Positions 12,223 to 21,537 of a stretch of DNA of 64,000 nt are shown here, piece after piece. This stretch comes from Betaproteobacteria bacterium (GTDB lineage: Bacteria > Pseudomonadota > Gammaproteobacteria > Burkholderiales > Rhodocyclaceae). The notes under the pieces were generated by a model. The model had not been told where the DNA came from, made no database searches, and saw only the letters and a list, made by a program, of their open reading frames with translations. Each line of letters begins with the position of its first letter. Position 1 is the stretch's first letter. The stretch covers positions 139,710 to 203,709 of the forward strand of contig JADIYD010000013.1 of assembly GCA_016705475.1 (NCBI GenBank), written 5' to 3'. Both the position numbers and the translations under genes were made by a program.

Positions 12223-15200
12223 TTGCTTTCCACTCTGGCTCAACAAAGTGCTATCGTGAATCCGCAATCAACAAAAAGCACAACAGTGGAAAATTCAAGA
12301 GGCGACCCACCGAAACGGAGACAAGGTGGCCACCCGCTCTCGCTGTACCTTATGCGAGACGGTGGAGCCTTGATAGCGCTCGGGCTGATTTTGGCTCTCA
12401 CGGCGGTGCTCTACGGCGTAGTACGACAAGTTACCGAGGAGCAGATTTACCAGCGCTTCATTTATCGTGCTGAGCAGGAGCGCAATGCCCTGATCTTTCG
12501 CCTGAACGCACACGCTCAGGTATTGCGAGGCGGCGCCGCCTTCTTTGAGGCCAGCGGATCGGTCAATCGGGAAGAATGGCGAAATTACGTCTCCCATCTG
12601 CGCCTTGCCGAAACGCTCCCTGGCATTCAGGCCACCGGCCTTGCCTTGATGATCCAGCCCACCGAAAAGGCTGTGCACGAAGCTGCGATCCGCGCCACGG
12701 GTTTTCCGTACTACGCGATCAAGCCCGACGGGAAACGCGAGCAGTACAGCAGCATCGTCTTTCTCGAACCTTTTTCCGAGATCAATCAGCGCGCTTTCGG
12801 CTATGACATGTTCTCCGACCCCGTTCGCCGCCATGCCATGGAGCGAGCACAGGACAGTGGCCAGCCAGCCCTTTCCGGGCGCATAACCCTGCAACAGGAC
12901 AAGATAGAGAAACCGCAGCCGGGATTCCTGATCTACGTCCCGGTCTACCGCCCCCGCATGCCCCACGACAGCCCGACGGAACGCAGGATGGCGCTGCTTG
13001 GCTTTACCTATTCGGCCTTCCGCGCGCAAGACCTGCTCGGTGCGGTGTACAACCCTGGCAACAAGGACGTCGAAATCGAGCTTTACGACACTGCCGTGGC
13101 GCCCGACAACCTGCTTTTTGACTCTCAGACGGACCACAAAGCCACCTCCCGCGGCCGCCAGATGGTGACGATGCCGATCGAGTTCGGTGGCCACCAGTGG
13201 GTAGCCCAATTCCGCAGTCGCCCCGAATTCGACAGCATTACCGAATCGCCTCTGCCTTCCAGCATCGCCATCGGCGGTATTCTTGGCGGTCTTGCGGTGT
13301 TCTTGTGGCTCAGGCGCAATGAACGCTTCAATCAGCGCACCAGGAACGATGCCGAACGTCTGCGCAACAACGAAGTTCGTCTGCGGACACTGATCAACAC
13401 CATGCCCAATATTGTCTGCCTGAAGGATGGGTCTGGGCGCTGGACCGAGGCCAACAGCCAGCTTCTGAACATGCTGGGCCTTGGCAACACCGATTACCGT
13501 GGTTCGACCAGCCAGGCGTTGGCGGCTTCCGGCAATTTCGACAAATCCGCTCTGGAGATACTGGAGGGATCCGACGAGACCGTGTGGCAAACAGGCGAGC
13601 GCCTGCACGATGAACTGATCATCCGCGATGACAACGGTAGCGAACGGGTTTTTGATATCGCCAAGGTTCCCCTCTTCGACGCCGATGGTGGGCGACTGGC
13701 GCTGGTCATGGTTGGGCACGACATAACGAAGCGTGTTTTGGCCGAAAAGGAGTTGCGCTCGGCTGAACGCAAGTTCCGCGGACTGGTCGAGCAGTCTCTG
13801 GCCGGCGTGTACATTATCCAGGCCGGGCGCTTCCGTTATGTAAACCCGTGGTTTGCCAGGATTTTTGGCTATGACACTCCGGAAAAAATCATCGACCGGA
13901 TACCCGTGAGCGACCTGGTATCTCCAGAGGACAGGCAGAAGGTCGCCAACAATGTCCTGCGCCGGGAATCGGGCGAGATCGACGCCCTGCATTACGGATT
14001 TACCGGATTGCGCGAGGATGGCAGCACCGTGTCGCTTGAGGTTTTCGGCAGCGGCGTGGATTTCGAGGGCCAGCCAGCCGTGATCGGTATCTGCGTCGAT
14101 GTAACCGAGCGAAAGCGCACAGAGGCAGAACTCCATCGCTACCGGACGCACCTCGAAGAGCTGGTCAAGGCGCGCACGGCCGACCTGGAGCTGGCCAAGG
14201 AAGCCGCCGAATCGGCCAATCGTGCCAAGAGTACTTTCCTGGCCAATATGAGCCATGAACTGCGAACGCCGATGAATGCCATCATCGGCATGACCCATCT
14301 GCTCAATCGCCGGATCAGCGACCCTGAGCAACGCGACAAGCTTGGCAAGATCAGCAACGCTGCCAACCACTTGCTGAGCCTGCTGAATGACATTCTCGAC
14401 CTGTCAAAAATCGATGCGGAACGGCTGACCCTGGAAAATGCCCCCCTACGTATCGGGACCATCTTCGCCAACATTGAAAGCTTGATTGGCGTCAAGGCTG
14501 CCACCAAGAGAATCAATTTCCATGCCGATATCGCCCTGCAACTGGCTCAAGCCAGATTGCTCGGCGACCCGATGCGCCTGCAGCAGATTCTGATCAATCT
14601 GGCCGACAATGCCGTCAAGTTTACCGAGCACGGCAGCGTGACGCTTCGCGCCACGGTGCTCGACGAGACGGAAACCGGGCTGACCGTACGCATGTGCATC
14701 TCGGATACCGGCGTCGGCATCCCTCCTGAAGCGCAAGAGCGGATATTCCAGCCCTTCGAGCAAGCCGATGGCTCGACCACGCGACAGTATGGCGGAACCG
14801 GCCTGGGCCTGACGATTGTCCGCCAACTCGTCAATCTGATGAACGGCACGCTTGAACTGGAGAGCACACCGGGCGTCGGCAGCAGCTTCACGCTGACTAT
14901 CCATTTCGACAAGGCGATGGCTGAGAGGGCGACAGACCCCTTGGCAGCAGCAGATCAAGACAGTGATAGATGGCTCAGCACCTTCAGGGGCAAGCGCGTG
15001 CTTCTGGCGGAAGACGATCCCATCAACCAGGAAGTCGCGCTTGAACTCCTGCGAAGCCTGCCCGACCTGACTATCGATGTCGCCGACGACGGCGCGATCG
15101 CATTGGCGAAAGCGGCTGAAAAACCTTACGACCTGATCCTGATGGACATGCAGATGCCCAACATGGATGGCCTTGAGGCGACCGTCGCCATACGCCGCCT

Positions 15201-15372
15201 CCCCGGTTACGCAAAAACGCCGATCCTGGCCATGACGGCCAATGCCTTCGGGGAGGACCGAAAGCATTGCCTGTCAGCCGGCATGTCGGACTTCATTGCA
15301 AAACCGGTCACACCGGAACTGCTCTTCGCCAAACTGAAGCAGTGGCTGAGCACAAAGTCGGGGCCTGCCTGA
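12223..15372 (+). CDS. Hybrid sensor histidine kinase: CHASE-PAS-PAS-HisKA-HATPase-REC
   Basis: 1049 residues. Two membrane segments (about residues 48-66 and 345-363) flank a periplasmic CHASE domain (about 95-300). Two PAS domains follow (about 385-505 and 515-640). The HisKA box FLANMSHELRTPMNAI places the phospho-acceptor His near residue 680; the ATPase N/G boxes include DTGVGIP and GGTGLGL. A C-terminal receiver has its Asp in LILMDMQMP near residue 975. The listed start is TTG at 12223 with no good ribosome site; GTG 12286 or ATG 12352, just before the first membrane helix, are alternatives. No cognate output protein is adjacent. Confidence 0.93.
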   Translation: MLSTLAQQSAIVNPQSTKSTTVENSRGDPPKRRQGGHPLSLYLMRDGGALIALGLILALTAVLYGVVRQVTEEQIYQRFIYRAEQERNALIFRLNAHAQVLRGGAAFFEASGSVNREEWRNYVSHLRLAETLPGIQATGLALMIQPTEKAVHEAAIRATGFPYYAIKPDGKREQYSSIVFLEPFSEINQRAFGYDMFSDPVRRHAMERAQDSGQPALSGRITLQQDKIEKPQPGFLIYVPVYRPRMPHDSPTERRMALLGFTYSAFRAQDLLGAVYNPGNKDVEIELYDTAVAPDNLLFDSQTDHKATSRGRQMVTMPIEFGGHQWVAQFRSRPEFDSITESPLPSSIAIGGILGGLAVFLWLRRNERFNQRTRNDAERLRNNEVRLRTLINTMPNIVCLKDGSGRWTEANSQLLNMLGLGNTDYRGSTSQALAASGNFDKSALEILEGSDETVWQTGERLHDELIIRDDNGSERVFDIAKVPLFDADGGRLALVMVGHDITKRVLAEKELRSAERKFRGLVEQSLAGVYIIQAGRFRYVNPWFARIFGYDTPEKIIDRIPVSDLVSPEDRQKVANNVLRRESGEIDALHYGFTGLREDGSTVSLEVFGSGVDFEGQPAVIGICVDVTERKRTEAELHRYRTHLEELVKARTADLELAKEAAESANRAKSTFLANMSHELRTPMNAIIGMTHLLNRRISDPEQRDKLGKISNAANHLLSLLNDILDLSKIDAERLTLENAPLRIGTIFANIESLIGVKAATKRINFHADIALQLAQARLLGDPMRLQQILINLADNAVKFTEHGSVTLRATVLDETETGLTVRMCISDTGVGIPPEAQERIFQPFEQADGSTTRQYGGTGLGLTIVRQLVNLMNGTLELESTPGVGSSFTLTIHFDKAMAERATDPLAAADQDSDRWLSTFRGKRVLLAEDDPINQEVALELLRSLPDLTIDVADDGAIALAKAAEKPYDLILMDMQMPNMDGLEATVAIRRLPGYAKTPILAMTANAFGEDRKHCLSAGMSDFIAKPVTPELLFAKLKQWLSTKSGPA

Positions 15373-15376
15373 TTTC

Positions 15377-15410
15377 GTTTTTGGCCAATTTTCGCGGTTG
15401 ACCGTGGAAG
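15377..15410 (+). repeat. Dispersed 34-bp repeat, copy 2
   Basis: Begins 5 bp after the stop codon of the hybrid kinase, between two convergent genes. Shows TTTTTGGCCA, a T-rich tract, GCGGTTGACC and the GTGG tail subtype. Confidence 0.8.
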
Positions 15411-15423
15411 CACAGTAAAAAAC

Positions 15424-16050
15424 TCAGTCAGCCTCGACCCACTTGATGATCGCCTGCCATTGCTCGATATCGCGCTCGGCACGCGAGGGCGGCAGGTCGA
15501 AAATGGTCATGCCGGCCGCGGTCGCCTGAACATAGACCTGCGTGTCGCGCAGATAGGCCAGCACCGGCAGATCAAAACCAGCAAAAAAGCGTTCCAGTTC
15601 GCCGGCAGCACGGGTTCGTGCATCGACCCGCATGCCGATCACGGCGACATCGGCCTTGCCCTTGCGCACAGCCTTTTCGGAGAGCAGCTCGGCCAGGAAA
15701 TGGCGCGTCGCCAGCATGTCGAACATCGACGGCTGGACAGGCACGATGACCCGCGTCGACAGCTTGAGCACGCGCTCGAGCATCTTGCCGTGCAGGCCGG
15801 CCGGGGTGTCGAGCACGACGTGCGTGGTGCCCTTGGGCGGGCGGGAAATATTGTCCTCGCCGACCGCCCAGGTATCGATGGTGGGCAACGCAAAGGGGCG
15901 CATGCCCAGCCACTCGCGCGACGATTGCTGGCGGTCGATGTCGCCCAGCATCACTTCGTTGCCCTTGTTGGCAAAATAGCCGGCCAGATTGGTGGCCAGC
16001 GTGCTTTTTCCGGAGCCGCCCTTGGGGTTGGCGACTAAAAACGCTTTCAT
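15424..16050 (-). CDS. ParA/MinD-family ATPase (orphan)
   Basis: 208 residues, a compact ParA-type ATPase. Deviant Walker A motif KGGSGKST at residues 10-17, the Walker A' GDIDRQQSS, and Walker B in VVLDTPAG. There is no ParB and no parS-like site nearby, so it is probably not a chromosome or plasmid partition gene; orphan ParAs position other cargo. Its ATG overlaps the stop of the upstream TAXI protein gene by 4 bp, so the two are translationally coupled. Confidence 0.9.
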   Translation of the reverse strand: MKAFLVANPKGGSGKSTLATNLAGYFANKGNEVMLGDIDRQQSSREWLGMRPFALPTIDTWAVGEDNISRPPKGTTHVVLDTPAGLHGKMLERVLKLSTRVIVPVQPSMFDMLATRHFLAELLSEKAVRKGKADVAVIGMRVDARTRAAGELERFFAGFDLPVLAYLRDTQVYVQATAAGMTIFDLPPSRAERDIEQWQAIIKWVEAD

Positions 16051-17372
16051 GCTGCAGCTTCTTTCTTGTCGAGGATATGGCGAACCAGATTGACGTGTTC
16101 GCGCAGGGTATAAGCCAGATCGGTAAAGCCGAGCGGGATGTGCAGGGCGCTGGCCTCATCGTCAAGCGTATCGAGCCGGCTACGGTAGTCGGCCAGTTTG
16201 GCCGGATCGAAATGAAGCTTGAGGTCGTCCTCGAGAAACTTCAGTTCGCCGTAGATCCGGAAAACTTTGGAACGCACCCGCCAGTTGTAGATCGCCGGCG
16301 CCACCTTGAGCAGCGGGATGAGCAGCACAAAGATCGGGACCAGCATGACGATCAGGCGGTCGACCAGCACGGCCAGCCAGAACGGCAGGTAACGTTGCAG
16401 GAAGGATGGGCCGGACTTGAAATAGCGTTCCGCGTCGGGCGACAGGGGCAGCATTGGATCCATGTAGGCAGGGAATTCGCCCGCATCCTGGAAGAAACCG
16501 GTCTTGCCGTTCACCTCGCTGGCCGCCTGCAACAACAGTGCCTGCAGAGCGGGGTGCAGGTCGTCGCGAACGATCAGGTTGGCCGTCGGTGCCAGCACCT
16601 TGATGTCCTCCGGCGGATAGTCGCGCACCAGATCGGCGACGCCGCGCGGGAAAGTCAGCTTGGTCAGGAAAGGGAAGCGGCGCTGGTAGGCGCGATCCTG
16701 GGCAAAGCTCATGAGCTTGACGCCTGGCGAGCGGATCAGCACCTGAACGACCGGCGCCGTTTCGGCTGCAATAATGAAGGCGGCGTCGATCCGTCCCTGC
16801 TGCAGTTCCTCGGCAGCCTTGAGGCCGCCAAGCGGCACGAGGTGATCGCCGGCCGGAATGTCGTTGGCGCTGAGCAGTTGCTGGGCCAGCTGACGCACCC
16901 CTGAACCCTCCTGGCCAATGGCGATGCGTTTGCCCTGCAGTTCGGTCAGGCGGGTCAGATTCTTTTCGCCACGATAGAAAACCCAGACCGGCTCATAGAA
17001 CACGCTGCCCAGCGAGAGCAGGCCGGACTCGTCCTCGGCATCCGGGTCTTCCTTGGGTGGCACGACACCGCCCTGGACGAAGCCGATCTGCACCTCGTCA
17101 TTTTTCAGGCGCGCCAGATTTTCCAGCGAACCGGCCGACGCCCGAACTTCCAGCGTGATGCCGTTCTTGGCCAGAATGGTCGCGTAGCGCTGGGCGAAGT
17201 GGTAATAGGCACCGCTTTCACTGCCCGTGCTGATAACAATCTTTTTCGGCGGCGCCGGCTCGACGAACTGGTAGGCAATGGCGAAACCAATGCCGGCGAG
17301 CAGGATGATCCACCAGGCGGTGGCAAACAGGTCACGCAGCGACAGCAAGCCCGCCTTGATTTTGGCCATCAT
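16047..17372 (-). CDS. TAXI-family TRAP-type solute receptor, membrane-anchored
   Basis: 441 residues. An N-terminal membrane segment (about 17-36) leads into a TAXI-type binding domain (motif GSESGAYYHFAQRYA, then GIGFVQGG-like and IAIGQEGSGVRQLA segments). Unlike secreted TAXI receptors it has a further membrane helix near residues 325-350 and a cytoplasmic tail of about 90 residues. No TRAP permease gene is adjacent. Sits between qor and parA with 4-bp overlaps on both sides. A sensory or scaffold role rather than transport is possible. Confidence 0.88.
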   Translation of the reverse strand: MMAKIKAGLLSLRDLFATAWWIILLAGIGFAIAYQFVEPAPPKKIVISTGSESGAYYHFAQRYATILAKNGITLEVRASAGSLENLARLKNDEVQIGFVQGGVVPPKEDPDAEDESGLLSLGSVFYEPVWVFYRGEKNLTRLTELQGKRIAIGQEGSGVRQLAQQLLSANDIPAGDHLVPLGGLKAAEELQQGRIDAAFIIAAETAPVVQVLIRSPGVKLMSFAQDRAYQRRFPFLTKLTFPRGVADLVRDYPPEDIKVLAPTANLIVRDDLHPALQALLLQAASEVNGKTGFFQDAGEFPAYMDPMLPLSPDAERYFKSGPSFLQRYLPFWLAVLVDRLIVMLVPIFVLLIPLLKVAPAIYNWRVRSKVFRIYGELKFLEDDLKLHFDPAKLADYRSRLDTLDDEASALHIPLGFTDLAYTLREHVNLVRHILDKKEAAA

Positions 17373-18343
17373 GGCAGCAGAATGGTTGAGCCCGTCGTCT
17401 TGCGCGCCTCGAGGTCACGGTGGGCCTGGGCGGCATCCTTCAGGGCGTAGGTTTGGTTGACCTCGATCTTGACCTGGCCGGAGGCGACGACGTCGAACAG
17501 CTCGCTGCCCAGCGCAACGAGATCTTCGCGCTTCGCCGTGTAGTTCATGAGCGTCGGCCGGGTGACAAACAGGGAGCCCTTTTGCGACAGTACGATGAGG
17601 TCGAGCGGCGGCACCGGTCCGGAGGCATTGCCGAAGGAAACCATCATGCCCATCGGCCGCAGGCTGTCGAGCGAACCGGCGAAGGTATCCTTGCCGACGC
17701 CGTCATAAACCACCGTGACGCCTTCGCCGTTGGTGATTTCACGCACGCGGGCCGGGAAGTTTTCGGTGCTGTAATTGATCACGTGGTGGCAGCCGTGGGC
17801 CTTGGCCAGCTCGGCCTTGGCCGGCGAACCGACAGTACCGATCACCGTCGCGCCGAGCGCCCGCGCCCACTGGCAGGCGATCAGACCGACGCCGCCGGCG
17901 GCGGCCTGAATGAGCACGGCATCGCCGGCTTGTACGCGATAGGTCTTGCGCAGCAGGTAGGCGGCAGTCAGGCCTTGCAGCATCATGGCCGCGCCGGTTT
18001 CGAACGAGATGGCATCGGGCAGCTTGAGCAGGCGATGCGCCGGGATGTTGCGCACCTCGGCGTAGGCACCGAGCGGCCCGCCGGCATAGGCGACGCGGTC
18101 GCCTACCTTGAGGTCGGTCACGCCCTCGCCGAGCGCCTCGACCACGCCGGCACCCTCCATGCCGATGCCGGATGGCAGCGCCACTGGATACAGGCCGCTG
18201 CGGTGATAGACGTCGATGAAATTGAGGCCGACCGCATGGTGGCGAACCGTCGCTTCGCCGGGGGCCGGCGCCGGCAGATCGACGGCTTCCCATGACAGCA
18301 CTTCCGGGCCACCGTTTTGGTGAAGGCGAATGGCGTAGGGCAT
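17369..18343 (-). CDS. qor: NADPH:quinone oxidoreductase (zeta-crystallin type)
   Basis: 324 residues, zinc-free medium-chain dehydrogenase. The N-terminal GroES-like part contains VGLNFIDVYHRSGLY and the Rossmann fold has AAAGGVGLIACQWA; zinc ligands of alcohol dehydrogenases are absent, as expected for quinone reductases. It reduces quinones by one electron with NADPH. First gene of a qor-TAXI-ParA set; the TAXI gene start overlaps its stop. Confidence 0.9.
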   Translation of the reverse strand: MPYAIRLHQNGGPEVLSWEAVDLPAPAPGEATVRHHAVGLNFIDVYHRSGLYPVALPSGIGMEGAGVVEALGEGVTDLKVGDRVAYAGGPLGAYAEVRNIPAHRLLKLPDAISFETGAAMMLQGLTAAYLLRKTYRVQAGDAVLIQAAAGGVGLIACQWARALGATVIGTVGSPAKAELAKAHGCHHVINYSTENFPARVREITNGEGVTVVYDGVGKDTFAGSLDSLRPMGMMVSFGNASGPVPPLDLIVLSQKGSLFVTRPTLMNYTAKREDLVALGSELFDVVASGQVKIEVNQTYALKDAAQAHRDLEARKTTGSTILLP

Positions 18344-18430
18344 GGTTATCTCCTCGTTGTCTGTGTAATTTTTTGCGAGACAACGAGGTTATCACCGTGC
18401 CGGCTGGCGATCTACCGCCAGGAGGCCTGA

Positions 18431-18463
18431 AAATCGGCCATTTTTTGCGGTCGACCGTGGCAG
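18431..18463 (+). repeat. Dispersed 34-bp repeat, copy 3
   Basis: Lies 15 bp beyond the uvrD stop, between uvrD and qor. Shows TCGGCCA, six T, GCGGTCGACC (full palindrome GGTCGACC) and the GTGGCA tail subtype. Confidence 0.8.
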
Positions 18464-18477
18464 TCGCCCGCAAACGC

Positions 18478-20622
18478 TCAAACCGGGGTCAGTTTGGCGT
18501 ACGCCAGCGCCAGCCACTTCATGCCGCTGCCGCCGAAATTGATCTGCACGCGCGCATCGTCGCCTCGCCCTTCGGTCGACACGATGACACCGATGCCGAA
18601 CTTGGCGTGCTCGACCGTCTGCCCGACCCGCAAACCACCAGCCGGCGCCGGCTCGGCATAACCGCCGCCGAACGAGCCAAAGGCCGGGAAGGCTGCGGCC
18701 GGCGCCGCCTTTTTGTTGAGCTTGAGCAGCAACTGCTCGGGGATTTCATCGAGGAAGCTCGACGGTACGCAATAGCGCGTCTGGCCATGCAGCATGCGGG
18801 TCTGCGCGCAGGAAACGTAAAGACGCTGACGGGCGCGGGTGACCGCCACGTACATGAGCCGACGCTCCTCTTCCAGCCCGTCCTTGCCGGCGTTGATCGA
18901 GTTTTCGTGCGGAAACAGGCCCTGCTCCAGCCCGGTGATGAACACCACGTCGAACTCGAGGCCCTTGGCCGCATGCACCGACATGAGCTGGACGGCCTCC
19001 TGCCCCTCGCCAGCCTGATGTTCGCCCGCCTCGAGCGAGGCCAGGGTCAGGAAGGAAACCAGCGCACCGCCTTCGCCGATGGCGCCTTCGTCGTCAATGA
19101 ACGTCGCGGCAGCGTTGATCAGTTCGTCGAGATTCTCCAGCCGGTCCTGGCCTTCCTTGTCAGTCCGGTAATGCTGGGCCAGACCGCTCTTCTCGATGAC
19201 GTGCTCGACCATTTCCGGTAGCGGCAGGCCTTCGGTTTCGTGGCGAAGTTGCTCGATCAACCGGATGAACGCGCCGACCGTCTGCCCGGCCTTGCCGCTC
19301 AGCGAAGCGGCCGCGTTGTACAGGCTGGAATTCGTCTGATGCGCCGTCGCCTGCAGGTTTTCGAGCGAACGGGCGCCGATGCCGCGCGTCGGGAAATTGA
19401 CGACCCGCAGGAACGCCGTGTCATCGTCCGGATTGCCCAACAGGCGCAGATAGGCCAGCGCATGCTTGATTTCCTGGCGCTCGAAGAAGCGCAGGCCGCC
19501 ATAGACCTTGTACGGCACGTTTTTGGTGAATAGCTCGTTTTCGAGCACGCGCGACTGGGCGTTGGAGCGGTAAAGCAGGGCGATCTGCGTCGGCGAGATG
19601 CCGTCGCGGACCAGTTCGCGGATTTCCTCGACGACGAAACGTGCCTCGTCGAGATCAGAATAAGCCTCGAAAGCACGGATCGGCTCGCCGTCGCCGGCAT
19701 CCGTCCACAAATTCTTGCCGAGCCGCTCGCGGTTATTCTTGATGATGGCGTTGGCCGCCGTCAGGATATTGCCGTGCGAACGGTAGTTCTGCTCGAGCCG
19801 GATCACATTGTCGCCGGCGTAATCGCGCTCGAATTCGCGCATGTTGCCGACTTCGGCGCCGCGGAAGGCGTAGATGCTCTGATCGTCGTCACCGACGGCA
19901 AAAACCACGGCGCCGCCACCGGCGAGCAGTTTGAGCCAGGCGTACTGCAGCTTGTTGGTATCCTGCACCTCGTCGACCAAGATGTAACGGAAACGATCCT
20001 GATAGTGCTTGCGCAAAGGTTCGTTGCGCTGCAGCAATTCATAGCAGCGCAGGAGCAGCTCGGCGAAGTCGACCACACCTTCGCGGTTGCACTGGGTTTC
20101 GTACTCGGCGTACAACTCGACGCGCTTTTGCGTGTAATTGTCGTACGCCTCGGCCTGCGCCGCCCGCACGCCCTGCTCCTTGTGGGCGTTGATGAAATGG
20201 CACAGCTCGCGCGGCGGATACTTCTCGTCGTCAACATTGAGATTCTTCAGCAGACGCTTGACCATTGCCAGCTGGTCGGCCGAATCGAGGATCTGGAAGG
20301 TCTGCGGCAACCCGGCCTCGCGGTAGTGCGCCCGCAGCAGGCGGTTGCACAAGCCGTGGAAAGTGCCGATCCACAGCCCGCGGGTGTTGATCGGCACCAG
20401 CGAAGACAGCCGCGCCGTCATCTCCTTCGCCGCCTTGTTGGTAAATGTCACGGCCAATATGCCGTGCGGCCCGACCTGACCGGTCGACATGAGCCAGGCG
20501 ATACGCGTGGTCAGCACCCGGGTCTTGCCACTTCCGGCACCGGCGAGAATCAAGGCGTGAACAGGCGGCAAGGTAACCGCCTGAAGTTGCGGCGAATTCA
20601 GATTTGCAAGGAGATCGGACAT
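18478..20622 (-). CDS. uvrD: DNA helicase II (UvrD)
   Basis: 714 residues, superfamily 1A helicase of nucleotide-excision and mismatch repair. Walker A AGAGSGKTRVL near residue 30, motif II DEVQDTN (usual DEFQDTN), and motif VI VAVTRARQRLYV are present. The C-terminus keeps the Tudor-like RNA-polymerase-binding segment (VGQTVEHAKFGIGVI). ATG at 20622. A 17-bp palindrome of GntR type lies about 35 bp upstream. Confidence 0.97.
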   Translation of the reverse strand: MSDLLANLNSPQLQAVTLPPVHALILAGAGSGKTRVLTTRIAWLMSTGQVGPHGILAVTFTNKAAKEMTARLSSLVPINTRGLWIGTFHGLCNRLLRAHYREAGLPQTFQILDSADQLAMVKRLLKNLNVDDEKYPPRELCHFINAHKEQGVRAAQAEAYDNYTQKRVELYAEYETQCNREGVVDFAELLLRCYELLQRNEPLRKHYQDRFRYILVDEVQDTNKLQYAWLKLLAGGGAVVFAVGDDDQSIYAFRGAEVGNMREFERDYAGDNVIRLEQNYRSHGNILTAANAIIKNNRERLGKNLWTDAGDGEPIRAFEAYSDLDEARFVVEEIRELVRDGISPTQIALLYRSNAQSRVLENELFTKNVPYKVYGGLRFFERQEIKHALAYLRLLGNPDDDTAFLRVVNFPTRGIGARSLENLQATAHQTNSSLYNAAASLSGKAGQTVGAFIRLIEQLRHETEGLPLPEMVEHVIEKSGLAQHYRTDKEGQDRLENLDELINAAATFIDDEGAIGEGGALVSFLTLASLEAGEHQAGEGQEAVQLMSVHAAKGLEFDVVFITGLEQGLFPHENSINAGKDGLEEERRLMYVAVTRARQRLYVSCAQTRMLHGQTRYCVPSSFLDEIPEQLLLKLNKKAAPAAAFPAFGSFGGGYAEPAPAGGLRVGQTVEHAKFGIGVIVSTEGRGDDARVQINFGGSGMKWLALAYAKLTPV

Positions 20623-20656
20623 GAAGTCTCAAGGTTAAACCGGGCAACGCCCGGTC

Positions 20657-20673
20657 AATTGGTCGGACCAATT
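20657..20673. promoter_or_regulatory. Perfect palindrome AATTGGTC-G-GACCAATT, GntR/PdhR-type operator
   Basis: A perfect 8-bp inverted repeat around a single central base. It matches the known operator shape of FadR-subfamily GntR regulators (PdhR/LldR boxes, ATTGGTnnnACCAAT). It lies between the divergent uvrD and a small conserved ORF. Such regulators respond to pyruvate, lactate or acyl-CoA. No GntR gene is in the window. Identification by motif shape only. Confidence 0.6.
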
Positions 20674-20851
20674 AGTTGCATTTGTACAACGAAAACTACA
20701 ATCAAGTGCATTTTTTCACAGTCGGGAAGTGAGTGCGCACGTATACTCAATAAAAAAATATTGCAGTGCACAAAACTTTTTGGCCCACAAGGCTGTCCTA
20801 CCCAACAAGTAGCCACCCGCTACCCAGAGAGCAACTAGAAGGAGAATCAGC

Positions 20852-21202
20852 ATGAACAGCATGAATGCACCGAAGATCCTGCCGTGGATCGCCCGCAAGG
20901 CCGGCATCAGTGACGAGCTCGCGCTCAAGCTGTGGCGCCGCGCTGTCAGCGAGGCCGAGTATCTCACCGGCAAAACCGAAGGTTCCGCCTATTGGGGCCT
21001 GGCCATCGATCGCTTCCTGTCCATCGTCGAGGACGAGGTCGGCAACGTTCAGTCCTACAATCTGACGCCCGCCCCCCAGCTTTCCTGGATGTGGCGCCAT
21101 CAGTCCCGGATGTCCCTGCTGTCACTGGCAGCGACCCAAAACGCGTACCGTTACTGGCAGAACACCTGGGAAGGCATGTATCCGCAAAAAAAAGCGGCGT
21201 GA
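20852..21202 (+). CDS. Hypothetical protein, 116 residues
   Basis: A small soluble protein with an excellent ribosome site (AAGGAGA, 7 bp from the ATG). The sequence is helical and rich in Trp and Tyr toward the C-terminus (LSWMWRHQSRM, YRYWQNTWEGMY). No known domain recognised. It is divergent from uvrD, sharing the 229-bp gap that holds the GntR-type palindrome and a TATACT -10-like element at 20742. Codon use matches neighbours, so it looks native. Function unknown. Confidence 0.8.
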   Translation: MNSMNAPKILPWIARKAGISDELALKLWRRAVSEAEYLTGKTEGSAYWGLAIDRFLSIVEDEVGNVQSYNLTPAPQLSWMWRHQSRMSLLSLAATQNAYRYWQNTWEGMYPQKKAA

Positions 21203-21226
21203 CCGGGCGACGTTAAATTGATCACC

Positions 21227-21258
21227 GCTGACGCAAGGCGTGCAGGCCCTGCGTCAGC
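21227..21258 (+). terminator. Stem-loop after the 116-residue ORF
   Basis: Perfect 9-bp inverted repeat GCTGACGCA / TGCGTCAGC with a 14-base loop, 25 bp after the ORF stop. No T-run follows, so if it terminates transcription it is not a classic intrinsic terminator. The 335-bp gap 21203-21537 otherwise holds a repeat copy and the leuS promoter. Confidence 0.5.
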
Positions 21259-21418
21259 CTCACCCGGTCACTAGCAGTTCCGGCTTTATGGTTCAGCGAA
21301 TCGAACAGATTCGCTACCTGCCGAATTTTGCCCATAGAAGCTCGCCTTGCGAGGCCCACAGAGGCCCAGCGGACTTCACCACCATGACCCTGACCGGTCA
21401 TGGTGAAAAAGGCATGCA

Positions 21419-21450
21419 TGCCACGGTCGACGGCAAAAAACGTCCGAATT
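21419..21450 (-). repeat. Dispersed 34-bp repeat, copy 4
   Basis: Reverse-strand copy about 90 bp upstream of leuS. Read on the minus strand: TTCGGACG, six T, GCCGTCGACC, GTGGCA. The left block is diverged and the tail is the GTGGCA subtype. Confidence 0.7.
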
Positions 21451-21504
21451 CGACAGGCTTTCGCATCACCCTGCCCTCATCGCCGAGGAGGCGGGATCAC
21501 CCGG

Positions 21505-21510
21505 TATAAT
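21505..21510 (+). promoter_or_regulatory. -10 element of leuS promoter
   Basis: Perfect TATAAT, 28 bp upstream of the leuS ATG. No good -35 is seen at 16-18 bp, so it may need an activator or be an UP/extended type. Confidence 0.5.
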
Positions 21511-21537
21511 TCGCGGTTACTCTCCGACTTTCAGCGA

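Noticed and set aside
15424..16050. Chromosome or plasmid partition locus
   Set aside because: Only a ParA-type ATPase is present; no ParB gene and no parS-like repeats nearby.
21222..21419. 65-codon minus-strand frame before leuS
   Set aside because: No ribosome site, covers a hairpin and no homologue recognised.
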